This document shows positions 1-6,030 of a stretch of DNA of 6,030 bases, one piece after another. Position numbers and translations under genes: made by a program. This DNA comes from Candidatus Hydrogenedentota bacterium (lineage in GTDB: Bacteria > Hydrogenedentota > Hydrogenedentia > Hydrogenedentales > SLHB01). The stretch lies in NCBI GenBank assembly GCA_007130675.1, contig SLSB01000245.1, positions 1 through 6,030 on the forward strand. Reading direction: 5' to 3'. The notes below the pieces were generated by a model that was not told the origin of the DNA, made no database searches, and saw only the letters and a list, made by a program, of their open reading frames with translations. Every line of letters begins with the position of its first letter. Within the stretch, counting starts at the first letter, position 1.

Positions 1-598
1 CAAAGGCGAAGAAAAGCCCATCCGCCACCACGGGCGAACCCTGCGTAATCCCGGCCATCTCCGCGCCCGCGGCATCAAGCTCCACCAGACGCACGATCTC
101 GATGGGCACATCCTCTTCTTGGGCAGTCACGCTGACACGTTGGATGACATAGTTTGAATCGTCACGCAACTCGGCTTCCCACTGCATGGTCACTGCGCCG
201 CAGGGAGATGCCAGCGCCAATGTAACACGCATGCCGGGAGAGCGCTCGGCCAGCCGCCGGGCATCGGCTTGCCCCTCAATGCTCTCGGTTTGAGGCGGCT
301 GGGTCATGGTGCATTCCGAAGCACGGATAACCTCACCGTTTGTGAGGGCGAGCGCAAAGACCTCGCCATTCCCAGCGGGTGGTTCTGGGGCAGGCGGGTT
401 CGTGCCGAAAGCGGCCAGGCGCAGCCGGTCTCCCGCGACACTCCACCGGGCATCGAGCACCTCGTTTGCCAGAGTAATGGTGTGCTCGGACACGATTGCC
501 GATGCGGGACCCGGCGCGTCGCCCGGATACTCCAACCCCGACGCCACACCTCCCCACACCAACATGCACGCCCCTATCAACCGTACAGAGTTCATCAT
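1..598 (-). CDS. Exported protein of unknown function, N-terminal part (3' end outside window)
   Basis: This frame is open for 199 codons from ATG 598 to the left edge, so only the N-terminus is visible. It starts MMNSVRLIGACMLVWGG, a short basic N-region followed by a hydrophobic core, read as a Sec signal peptide cleaved near VASG (residues 18-21). The rest looks like an extracytoplasmic beta-rich domain with alternating hydrophobic residues. Recognisable stretches are ITLANEVLDARWSVAGDRLR (about 41-60), LRDDSNYVIQRVSVTA (about 148-163) and GSPVVADGLFFAF at the edge. From memory these recall the N-terminal beta-sandwich of secreted bacterial proteins related to alpha-galactosidase-type glycoside hydrolases. 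The catalytic part is not visible, so no enzyme activity is assigned. An in-frame stop lies just upstream (614-616) and a strong Shine-Dalgarno precedes the start; ATG 595 is an equally possible start. It lies 118 bases downstream of the TolC-family gene on the same strand. Being a real gene is likely; the family is a guess. Confidence 0.72.
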   Translation of the reverse strand, partial: MMNSVRLIGACMLVWGGVASGLEYPGDAPGPASAIVSEHTITLANEVLDARWSVAGDRLRLAAFGTNPPAPEPPAGNGEVFALALTNGEVIRASECTMTQPPQTESIEGQADARRLAERSPGMRVTLALASPCGAVTMQWEAELRDDSNYVIQRVSVTAQEEDVPIEIVRLVELDAAGAEMAGITQGSPVVADGLFFAF

Positions 599-602
599 CA
601 CG

Positions 603-609
603 CCCTCCC
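603..609 (-). promoter_or_regulatory. Ribosome binding site of the exported-protein gene
   Basis: Read on the minus strand this is GGGAGGG, containing the GGAGG core. The core ends 5 bases before ATG 598 and 8 bases before ATG 595. Both spacings work, so the first two codons cannot be told apart as starts, but the site anchors translation here and rules out starts further upstream. Confidence 0.7.
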
Positions 610-716
610 GAGCTCACGCTTGCCATGATAAACCACCGCGAGACACGCGGCGAAGCCAAAGCTCTGACGTGCAACAATATACCCGCCGCGGCTCAAGAGT
701 ACATCCGTTCGATCCG

Positions 717-2618
717 CTATTCCTTGTCTATGAACGGCACGACACTGCGCACAAACCGGACGGTCGGCTCCGGTTCGGGAGGCACGAATTCGATGCCGAG
801 CTCATCCAGCAGCGAACCCTCGGCGAGGCGGAGGTCCACGAACGCCTTTTCGAGATTGATAACAGCCTGAACCTCCTGACTCTGCGCGGCCGTCAGGTCG
901 TCTTGAATGTCCAGCACCATATAGCTCGATGTAAGCCCCAGTTCGAGGCGCTTTTCTTCGGCAGCCACGTTGACCTCCTGCAGGGTGCGCGACTGCCTGC
1001 TGCTTTCGACCAGCGTCTGATTGGTCTCGATGGCCGTCAGGGCCGTGCGTACCGTAAGCATGATGTCTTGCCGGGTCTTCTCGAGTTGCCTCTCGGCTTC
1101 GCTCTCCTCGATGCGCGACCGCTGAAACTGCCCCCGCGCGGTGCGGTTGCCTATTGGCACCGAACCCTGAATGTTTACCGAATACGAGTCGTCACGACGT
1201 TCCCGGATGCCCGTGAATACGTCGTCCTTATCAGGACCGCGGCCCCCTTGGAATACAGTCCCGCCCACATCCAACTGAGGCAGAAGATCGTTTCTCGCGA
1301 CGGCTTTGTTGATTTGGGCATTCTCGATTGCGAGTTGCCCGGATTGCAGCTCGGGCCGCATCTCGAGCGCCCGCGCCATACTGGTATCGACGTCGATATC
1401 CACCGGGTCGGGGTATGGCCGGTCGACAGGGATGATCCGGCGTTCCTGAAGCAGCTCGCCCGGCCGCACATTGAGCAGTGTGCGCAACCGGTTCGTGGCA
1501 TCGGAAACCGCGCCCATGGCCGTGATCACATCGCTTTGCCGTGCGGCGAGGCCGGCGCGTGCCTGCACCACGTCAATCGCGGCGCCGGTGCCGATCTCGA
1601 GACGTTTTTCGTTCAGCGCCAGCAGCCGCTCGGCATTGGTCATGCTGCTTTGACGCACCCGGCGTTCTTCAGTCGCGCCCACCAGATCCCAGTATGCCTT
1701 GATCACCTCCGCCAAGGACGACATGACCTGCAGCTTCAACTGATACTCGGCCGCTTCTTCGCTATTCTGCGCCATGCGCACGCGGGCCAGGTTGACCCTC
1801 CTGCCACGCCCGCGCAACAGCGGCTGCGTGAGCGAAACCGTCAGACCGCCGCTCCATTCTTCGATAAAGAAGTTAAACGTGTTCTCTTCGCGCTCGACCA
1901 GCAGCGAAAGATCGTATTGCGTGCCCCACGGCAGCCTTCCGCCAATGCCTGCTTGGCCCCGCGTGCGGTAATCTTCGATCGAGGTAATGCCGCCGAAGAC
2001 CACCGTCTGCGACGAAGCCTGCTGCTGGCTGCGGGTGTACATGATGCTTCCCGTACCCCTTGGGTCAAACTCGCCTCGCGCCGCCATGATGTCCGCAGCC
2101 GACTTCATCGGACTCAATGACATAATCTGAATATCCAGATTCGAATCAAGCGCCCGGCGAATGCATTCCTCGAGAGTCAGGGGAATCTCATCGCGCGGCG
2201 CCCTCGCCTCGAGTCTTTGATAGAACGGCTCAAGCTCGATGGCATCCAGATCGATCCGCTGCTCGAGCGACGGCGGGGAATAGTCGTCGGCCTCGCGCAC
2301 CGCCGGCGGCGCGGGCGCCAGTTCGCTGGGCTCCTCCTCGGCAACATCTTCCTCGGGCACGGGTTCCGGCGTCGGCGCCTGCGCCAACCGCACGGGTTCT
2401 CCCGCCTCTGCGGCGGACTCCAAAGTCTCGAACGGGTCTGAATCGTCCATCAGGGGTTCCGGCTCAAAAATCCCATACCGTGCTTCAACCTCGTTCATAC
2501 GGGATAATTCCGCACGGTCAAGATTCGATTTTTCCGCCGGTATCATATCGGCTCCAGCCAAACCAGCGGCGACAGCCGCCAACACCACTCCCCCAAACAC
2601 AAGACGCAGGCTGTTCAT
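717..2618 (-). CDS. TolC-family outer membrane efflux protein
   Basis: Predicted trimeric outer-membrane channel with a periplasmic alpha-helical barrel, the exit duct of a tripartite efflux pump or type I secretion system. It is 633 residues from ATG 2618. Residues 1-23 (MNSLRLVFGG then an Ala/Gly-rich core ending AGLAGA) form a signal peptide with no lipobox cysteine. Residues 24-142 are an unusual acidic, Pro/Glu-rich extension. The first OEP repeat (about 145-382) contains IPLTLEECIRRALDSNLDIQ, the strand-like VSLTQPLLRGRGRRVNLARV and long heptad-like helices. The second (about 412-605) contains MRPELQSGQLAIENAQINKA and DLLPQLDVGG. A short Pro-rich tail ends it. Typical TolC proteins are about 430-500 residues; the excess is mostly the N-terminal extension. 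An in-frame ATG at 2642 would add eight residues but lacks a Shine-Dalgarno, so 2618 is preferred. No adaptor or inner-membrane partner is visible, so the substrate is unknown. It is divergent from the histidine kinase. Confidence 0.93.
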   Translation of the reverse strand: MNSLRLVFGGVVLAAVAAGLAGADMIPAEKSNLDRAELSRMNEVEARYGIFEPEPLMDDSDPFETLESAAEAGEPVRLAQAPTPEPVPEEDVAEEEPSELAPAPPAVREADDYSPPSLEQRIDLDAIELEPFYQRLEARAPRDEIPLTLEECIRRALDSNLDIQIMSLSPMKSAADIMAARGEFDPRGTGSIMYTRSQQQASSQTVVFGGITSIEDYRTRGQAGIGGRLPWGTQYDLSLLVEREENTFNFFIEEWSGGLTVSLTQPLLRGRGRRVNLARVRMAQNSEEAAEYQLKLQVMSSLAEVIKAYWDLVGATEERRVRQSSMTNAERLLALNEKRLEIGTGAAIDVVQARAGLAARQSDVITAMGAVSDATNRLRTLLNVRPGELLQERRIIPVDRPYPDPVDIDVDTSMARALEMRPELQSGQLAIENAQINKAVARNDLLPQLDVGGTVFQGGRGPDKDDVFTGIRERRDDSYSVNIQGSVPIGNRTARGQFQRSRIEESEAERQLEKTRQDIMLTVRTALTAIETNQTLVESSRQSRTLQEVNVAAEEKRLELGLTSSYMVLDIQDDLTAAQSQEVQAVINLEKAFVDLRLAEGSLLDELGIEFVPPEPEPTVRFVRSVVPFIDKE

Positions 2619-2624
2619 CGGATT

Positions 2625-2630
2625 CCCCTC
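2625..2630 (-). promoter_or_regulatory. Ribosome binding site that sets the TolC-family start
   Basis: On the minus strand this reads GAGGGG, ending 6 bases before ATG 2618. The alternative in-frame ATG at 2642 has only CATTCTTGACACACT in front of it, with no purine-rich site. The downstream start also leaves a well-formed signal peptide beginning MNSLRL. Confidence 0.75.
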
Positions 2631-2910
2631 TGAATCGTTCATAGTGTGTCAAGAATGGGCCACACCCCTATGGAGATAGGACGCGCCCGGCAAACTGCGG
2701 GTTTCACACCACGCGACACTCCCCGGCGCGAAAAACCTTCCGCAACACGGTCTTTCCGCAGGTCTGAGTGTAATCGACCCCCGCGGATACAGTCAATCGG
2801 CCGGCACCGACATCCCGACACCGACATCGAGCCCCAAGCCTCAAGAGACTTCAGATGGTGGCGTAGCTGCGGCCGGGAGAGAGCGATTATGCCCCTCGCC
2901 TCCCGTGCCT

Positions 2911-2973
2911 CGAAAACGGCGACTGTACCAAGCGGGCGAGTTATCGAGCGACACGGGATTGTCCCCGTTTTCG
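2911..2973. repeat. REP/RAYT-style imperfect palindromic element
   Basis: The left arm CGAAAACGGCGAC (2911-2923) and right arm GTCCCCGTTTTCG (2961-2973) are complementary at 12 of 13 positions across a 37-base centre. Inside each arm sits a related sequence in direct orientation, GACTGTACC (2921-2929) and GATTGTCCC (2957-2965), matching at 7 of 9 positions. This arrangement recalls repetitive extragenic palindromes that accompany REP-associated tyrosine transposases in many bacterial genomes. That link is from memory and only one copy is in the window. It lies between two divergent promoters and has no T-tract on either side, so it is a poor intrinsic terminator. It could instead be a large hairpin with a regulatory role. 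Confidence 0.5.
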
Positions 2974-3028
2974 CTTCGCCACGTTGCGCAGATCGGCATG
3001 TATGGGGTACGATTCAGGATAGTGGGGG

Positions 3029-3041
3029 TCACAGCACGTGA
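3029..3041. promoter_or_regulatory. Short dyad TCAC-N5-GTGA, possible operator
   Basis: TCAC (3029-3032) and GTGA (3038-3041) form a small inverted repeat that overlaps the palindrome CACGTG (3035-3040). A second CACGTG lies exactly 32 bases downstream, about three helical turns away. A dimeric regulator could bind both on one face of the DNA, but short palindromes also arise by chance, so this is a weak call. Confidence 0.22.
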
Positions 3042-3055
3042 ACGCAGCGTACTTT

Positions 3056-3081
3056 CGGCGGGAACACACGTGTGTCCGCCG
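3056..3081. promoter_or_regulatory. Long interrupted palindrome, candidate operator
   Basis: The core ACACACGTGTGT (3064-3075) is a perfect 12-base palindrome. With two single-base bulges on the left side the symmetry extends outward: CGGC, GG and ACACAC pair with GTGTGT, CC and GCCG, 12 pairs in all. The perfect centre has no loop, which suits a site for a dimeric DNA-binding protein better than an RNA hairpin. It lies about 260 bases before the kinase start and about 440 bases from the TolC-family start, so either gene could be the target. No regulator gene is in the window. Confidence 0.35.
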
Positions 3082-3321
3082 TGGTGACAAAGAGGATGGC
3101 CGTGCGATGCATCTGGCGAGGGAGGTATCTGTAACTCGTTTTCTTAGTGGTGCTTACGGCTAAAGTTTTCCGGCTGCGGGTTTCGTGGCCGGGGGATATT
3201 GAGGGGGACATGATGCGGGTGGAGAAAGCATACGACCACCGCCGTATGGGCGTCTTGTTCGGCAAGCAGGGTCTTGTCGGAAAACCCCTAAGATGCCCAT
3301 TCCGTGCGTCTCGGATTGGCA

Positions 3322-3329
3322 AAGGCGGG
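3322..3329 (+). promoter_or_regulatory. Probable weak ribosome binding site of the kinase
   Basis: AAGGCGGG ends 8 bases before ATG 3338. It is a weak match to a Shine-Dalgarno but better than anything ahead of the in-frame ATG at 3293, which follows AAAACCCCTAAG. Starting at 3338 places the first zinc-finger cysteine at residue 3 and drops 15 residues with no recognisable feature. Confidence 0.4.
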
Positions 3330-3337
3330 CAGCGCGC

Positions 3338-5845
3338 ATGAATTGTGAGTTCTGTGGCGTCCGCAGCTCGGTCGGATTCTGTGCCGAGTGCAAGAAACTG
3401 CTGTGCGAAGACTGTGCCGACACGTGCTCGAATTGTAGCGGTCTGACCTGCCACGAACATGTGCGCGAGACCGCGTACCGCCGGTTGTGCGCCGCGTGCA
3501 TGCTCGAACGCAACGCGCATTTCACTGGGACCATCGATGAAATGCAGCGCTATGCCTACGAAATGGCCAACCAGACCGATGGAAGAATAGGATCGTTTTT
3601 CGAGCGCCTTATCGACGTGCTCGAGGAGGTGCGCCACCGCGACCGTTCCCTTCAGGAAGCCCAGGCCGAACTCGATGATCGCATTGCCCGCCGCACCCAT
3701 GCGCTCGAGCGCCAAGTCTGCGAGCTGCGGCGTCAGTTGCAGGAGAAAGACGCCGCCTACCGCAATGCCCTCGCCATGAAGGAGGCCGCGAGCCTGGCGG
3801 TCCGGGCCAAAAGCGAGTTTCTGGCCAACACCAGCCACGAAATCCGCACGCCCATGAACGGCGTGATCGCCATGACGAACCTGCTGCTCGATACCGACCT
3901 GACACCCAGCCAGCGGCGCTATGTCGAAACGGTCCAGCGGTCGGGCCGGGCGTTGCTCTCGCTGGTGGGCGATATCCTCGATTATTCGCGTCTCGAGGCA
4001 GGGCGGCTGACCATTACGCCCATCCCCTTCGATCTCGAGGTGACCATCACCGATGTGGTCGAGCTGCTGGCCTCGCGGGCCGAAGAGAAGGGCCTGGCGC
4101 TGATCATGCGCTATGCCCCCAACGCACCCCGGCGGCTGATCGGCGACGCGGGCCGGGTCCGCCAGATTCTCACCAACCTGATTGCCAACGCCATCAAGTT
4201 CACCCATGAAGGCCATGTGCTGGTCAACACCGAGTGCCTTGGACTGGATGAAGAACGGGCGATCCTGCGCATCGCAGTCGAAGACACGGGCATCGGCATT
4301 CCGGAATCGCGCCTCAACGATATCTTCCGGCAGTTTGTGCAGGGCAACACCATCACCTACCAGCAGTATGGTGGAACGGGCCTCGGGTTGCCCATTACGC
4401 ACAAGCTGGCCCTCATGATGGGCGGGCGCATCGGCGTGAAAAGCAAAGAGGGCGAAGGGTCGCGCTTCCGCGTGACCCTGCCGTTTGCCCTGGACCACGA
4501 AGCCGCGCTGGCCCCCGGCATCGAAAACACCGATCTCGGCAGGGTGCGCGTGCTCATCGCAGACCCCAGCCAGGTCAATCAGCATATTCTCCACGAGCAG
4601 ATCGGCAGTTGGGGCATGACGGGCGAGACCGTGACCGCCTGCGAAGACGCGCTGGCCGAATTGCGCACGATGAAGCGCGAAGGCGACCCCTTTCTGATGG
4701 TCCTCGCCACGCACCAGCCCGGACAGCTTGACGCCATCGAACTGGGCGAGGCCATCAAGGCCGACCCGGACATTCAAGACGCCGTGTTGATCATGATGTC
4801 GCGCACGGGGCAGCGGGGCGATGCCGCCCGTGCCGCCGCCGCGGGCTTCGCCGCGTATTTGACCGGCATTTTGCGCAGCGCCGAGCTGCTCGACGTGTTG
4901 CGCGCGGTCTGGGCGGCCCACACAACCGGTCAGCGGACCTCCCTCATCACGCGCCACACTATCGCCGAAGCCCGCGAAAAGGGCACCGCAAAGGAAGCAC
5001 ACCCCAAGCCGTACATCAACGCAAAAATTCTGGTGGTCGACGACGAACCGGTCAACCAGGAAGTTGCCGTCGAGGTGCTCAAGACACTCGGGTGCCAGGT
5101 GGTCGTGGCCGCCAATGGCCGCGAAGGCGTCGAAATGTACCGCGAAGGCCAGTTCGATGCCGTGCTGATGGATTGCGAGATGCCGGTGATGGACGGCTAC
5201 CAAGCGGCCCGCGCCATCCGCGAGAGCGAAGGACAAACCGGCCGCGTGCCCATCTTTGCCATGACAGGCCATGCCTCCGACCTCGAAAAGGAAAAATCCA
5301 TCGCCGCCGGTATGGACGGCCACATCGTGAAACCAGTCGAACCCAGAATGTTGATGGATATGCTCATGCGCTGGCTGCACAAACAGCCTGCCGGAATGCC
5401 GGAAGAGGGCGCATTGCCAGACGATGCTCTTGAACCCGCACCCGATGACCCGCCGGCCCATGACAAACCGCCCGTGGACGACCCCAGCGTGTTCGACAAA
5501 TCGCAGGCCATCGAGGTTACCGGCGGAAGCGCCCGCATTCTCAAGCGCGTGACCGGCGTCTTTCTCGAAACCATGCCCAAGCAAGTCGAAGAACTCGCCG
5601 ATGCCCTTGCCGAAGGACAGCGCGAGGTCGTCCAGCGCAAAGCCCATGCCCTCAAGAGCGCCGCGGCATCGCTGGGCGGTGTCCGCGTGAATGAGCTTGC
5701 CCTCGCGATCGAGACGGCGGCCAAGGAAGACCGTCTCGCCGAAGCTCAGGAACTGTACGGCAAAGAACTGCTCACCGAGTTCGCCCGCCTGAAAAAGACC
5801 CTCGAGGAGATTGACTGGGACGCGGAAACCGTTGCGTTAACCTGA
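3338..5845 (+). CDS. Soluble hybrid histidine kinase: B-box-like zinc finger, HisKA, HATPase, pseudo-REC, REC, HPt
   Basis: Multistep phosphorelay kinase of 835 residues (850 if started at 3293); numbers are from ATG 3338. Residues 3-54 hold eleven cysteines (3, 6, 15, 18, 23, 26, 30, 33, 38, 51, 54), mostly CxxC pairs, plus CHEH at 38-41: a B-box-like multi-zinc module. A coiled coil spans about 85-163. HisKA (157-223) has SEFLANTSHEIRTPMNGVI with phospho-acceptor H167. HATPase_c (268-383) has the N-box around N284, DTGIGI (316-321) and GGTGLGL (345-351). The first receiver (401-526) is degenerate: the acidic pair is D409-P410, the acceptor position is A457 and the lysine position is G510. 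The second (562-681) is intact: D568, D569, D612, T643, K665. A Pro/Asp-rich linker (682-718) leads to an HPt domain (720-827) with AHALKSAAASLGG, acceptor H770. There is no transmembrane segment or signal peptide, so it should act in the cytoplasm. The likely relay is H167 to D612 to H770 and then an unseen response regulator. Domains are certain; the signal is unknown. Confidence 0.95.
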   Translation: MNCEFCGVRSSVGFCAECKKLLCEDCADTCSNCSGLTCHEHVRETAYRRLCAACMLERNAHFTGTIDEMQRYAYEMANQTDGRIGSFFERLIDVLEEVRHRDRSLQEAQAELDDRIARRTHALERQVCELRRQLQEKDAAYRNALAMKEAASLAVRAKSEFLANTSHEIRTPMNGVIAMTNLLLDTDLTPSQRRYVETVQRSGRALLSLVGDILDYSRLEAGRLTITPIPFDLEVTITDVVELLASRAEEKGLALIMRYAPNAPRRLIGDAGRVRQILTNLIANAIKFTHEGHVLVNTECLGLDEERAILRIAVEDTGIGIPESRLNDIFRQFVQGNTITYQQYGGTGLGLPITHKLALMMGGRIGVKSKEGEGSRFRVTLPFALDHEAALAPGIENTDLGRVRVLIADPSQVNQHILHEQIGSWGMTGETVTACEDALAELRTMKREGDPFLMVLATHQPGQLDAIELGEAIKADPDIQDAVLIMMSRTGQRGDAARAAAAGFAAYLTGILRSAELLDVLRAVWAAHTTGQRTSLITRHTIAEAREKGTAKEAHPKPYINAKILVVDDEPVNQEVAVEVLKTLGCQVVVAANGREGVEMYREGQFDAVLMDCEMPVMDGYQAARAIRESEGQTGRVPIFAMTGHASDLEKEKSIAAGMDGHIVKPVEPRMLMDMLMRWLHKQPAGMPEEGALPDDALEPAPDDPPAHDKPPVDDPSVFDKSQAIEVTGGSARILKRVTGVFLETMPKQVEELADALAEGQREVVQRKAHALKSAAASLGGVRVNELALAIETAAKEDRLAEAQELYGKELLTEFARLKKTLEEIDWDAETVALT

Positions 5846-5924
5846 GTCCGCGATGCGCGGCGTACGAGGCTTCGCGGCCGACGCCTTCCCCTCGTCATCC
5901 CCCATAAGCGCTAACTTAACCTTG

Positions 5925-5944
5925 AAAACAGCCCGTTTGGGCTG
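5925..5944 (-). terminator. Small hairpin with minus-strand T-run, possible weak terminator
   Basis: CAGCCC (5929-5934) and GGGCTG (5939-5944) form a perfect 6-bp stem around a 4-base loop. On the minus strand the stem is followed by TTTTC (from 5928 down), which fits a weak intrinsic terminator for a gene entering from the right. On the plus strand it is followed by CAGATC with no T-tract, so it is a poor terminator for the kinase, whose stop is about 84 bases upstream. The remaining 3' tail (5846-6030) shows only GC-rich sequence and no confident gene. Confidence 0.3.
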
Positions 5945-6030
5945 CAGATCAAAATGGATGAATTCATGATTCCGTTGGCGCTGCAATGACCCCGCTATGG
6001 CGATGCATGTTGTCAGAACTGTTCTTGTAC

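Larger units (their letters stand above)
2619..3337. other. Long non-coding region between divergent genes
   Basis: About 720 bases separate the start codons of the TolC-family gene and the kinase. Open frames here are short, basic and compositionally random, so no gene is called. The region must hold both promoters, but I could not find a convincing -35/-10 pair on either strand; a TTGACA on the minus strand at about 2646-2651 lacks a partner -10 at proper spacing ahead of the chosen start. Identifiable structure is limited to a tandem CACCGACATC (2805-2814 and 2819-2828, 14-base period), the REP-like palindrome at 2911-2973, two CACGTG-centred dyads (3029-3041, 3056-3081) and a weak 6-bp inverted repeat CATACG/CGTATG (3229-3234 and 3243-3248). 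Confidence 0.6.

Noticed and set aside
554..568. Possible lipobox (LIGAC) in the exported protein's signal peptide
   Set aside because: The cysteine is at residue 11, too close to the N-terminus, and the hydrophobic stretch continues after it. Signal peptidase I cleavage near VASG fits better.
622..630. TATCAT on the minus strand as a -10 box for the exported-protein gene
   Set aside because: The hexamer is a good match, but the best hexamer upstream at 17-18 bases (TTCGCC) is a poor -35, so a promoter cannot be supported.
636..650. CCGCG/CGCGG hairpin between the TolC-family gene and the exported-protein gene
   Set aside because: The stem is only 5 bp with a 5-base loop, and on the minus strand it is followed by TGGTTTATC without a real T-tract. 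It is too weak to call a terminator.
306..2120. 604-codon plus-strand open frame opposite the TolC-family gene
   Set aside because: It is also codon-aligned with the real minus-strand gene and arises from the same codon bias. The product has no domain, and the frame crosses the intergenic gap and part of the neighbouring exported-protein gene.
2646..3041. 131-codon plus-strand open frame in the divergent intergenic region
   Set aside because: It is Arg/Pro/Ser-rich with no domain or convincing ribosome site, and it spans the REP-like palindrome. It looks like random open sequence at high GC.
3029..5647. 872-codon minus-strand open frame opposite the kinase gene
   Set aside because: It is codon-aligned with the kinase, so antisense stops occur only where the kinase would use TTA, CTA or TCA, all rare in this GC-rich gene. 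Its product is rich in His, Gly and Asp with no recognisable domain, while the plus strand encodes a complete canonical kinase.
5859..5885. GGCGT/ACGCC inverted repeat just after the kinase stop
   Set aside because: The stem is 5 bp with a 17-base loop and no following T-run. It is not a convincing terminator.
1..6030. CRISPR arrays, tRNA or rRNA genes, insertion-sequence transposases
   Set aside because: I saw no regularly spaced direct repeats, no cloverleaf-like sequences and no transposase motifs on either strand.

Overview
The window is GC-rich, with strong C/G at third codon positions, and comes from a Gram-negative bacterium: it encodes a TolC-type outer-membrane protein and a second protein with an export signal. 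The mix (a large soluble hybrid histidine kinase, a secreted protein recalling carbohydrate-active families, and a REP-like palindrome) would suit an environmental lineage such as Hydrogenedentota, the PVC group or their relatives. That placement is an impression from protein style; no marker gene is present.

Layout. Positions 1-598 (minus) hold the first 199 residues of an exported protein that runs off the left edge. A 118-base gap separates it from a complete TolC-family outer-membrane efflux protein (717-2618, minus), which lies upstream of it and may share its transcript. About 720 bases of non-coding DNA (2619-3337) then separate the divergent TolC gene from a histidine kinase. This gap carries a REP/RAYT-style imperfect palindrome (2911-2973) and two short dyads sharing a CACGTG core (3029-3041 and 3056-3081). 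The plus-strand gene (3338-5845) encodes an 835-residue soluble hybrid sensor kinase. Its order is cysteine-rich B-box-like zinc finger, coiled coil, HisKA, HATPase_c, degenerate receiver, intact receiver, HPt. The last 185 bases hold a small hairpin and no confident gene.

How the parts may work together. The kinase has every active residue needed for an intramolecular phosphorelay (H167 to D612 to H770, numbered from the preferred start), but its first receiver lacks the phospho-acceptor. It has no membrane segment, so it should sense a cytoplasmic signal, possibly through the zinc finger. No DNA-binding response regulator is in the window, so its output is unknown. The TolC protein would form the outer-membrane exit duct of an efflux or type I secretion system whose inner-membrane and adaptor parts lie elsewhere. 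Divergent placement permits shared control but does not prove it.

The most noteworthy item is the kinase: a B-box-like multi-zinc module on a soluble kinase that also carries a pseudo-receiver. Two very long antisense reading frames opposite the TolC and kinase genes are codon-aligned shadows and are not annotated as genes.
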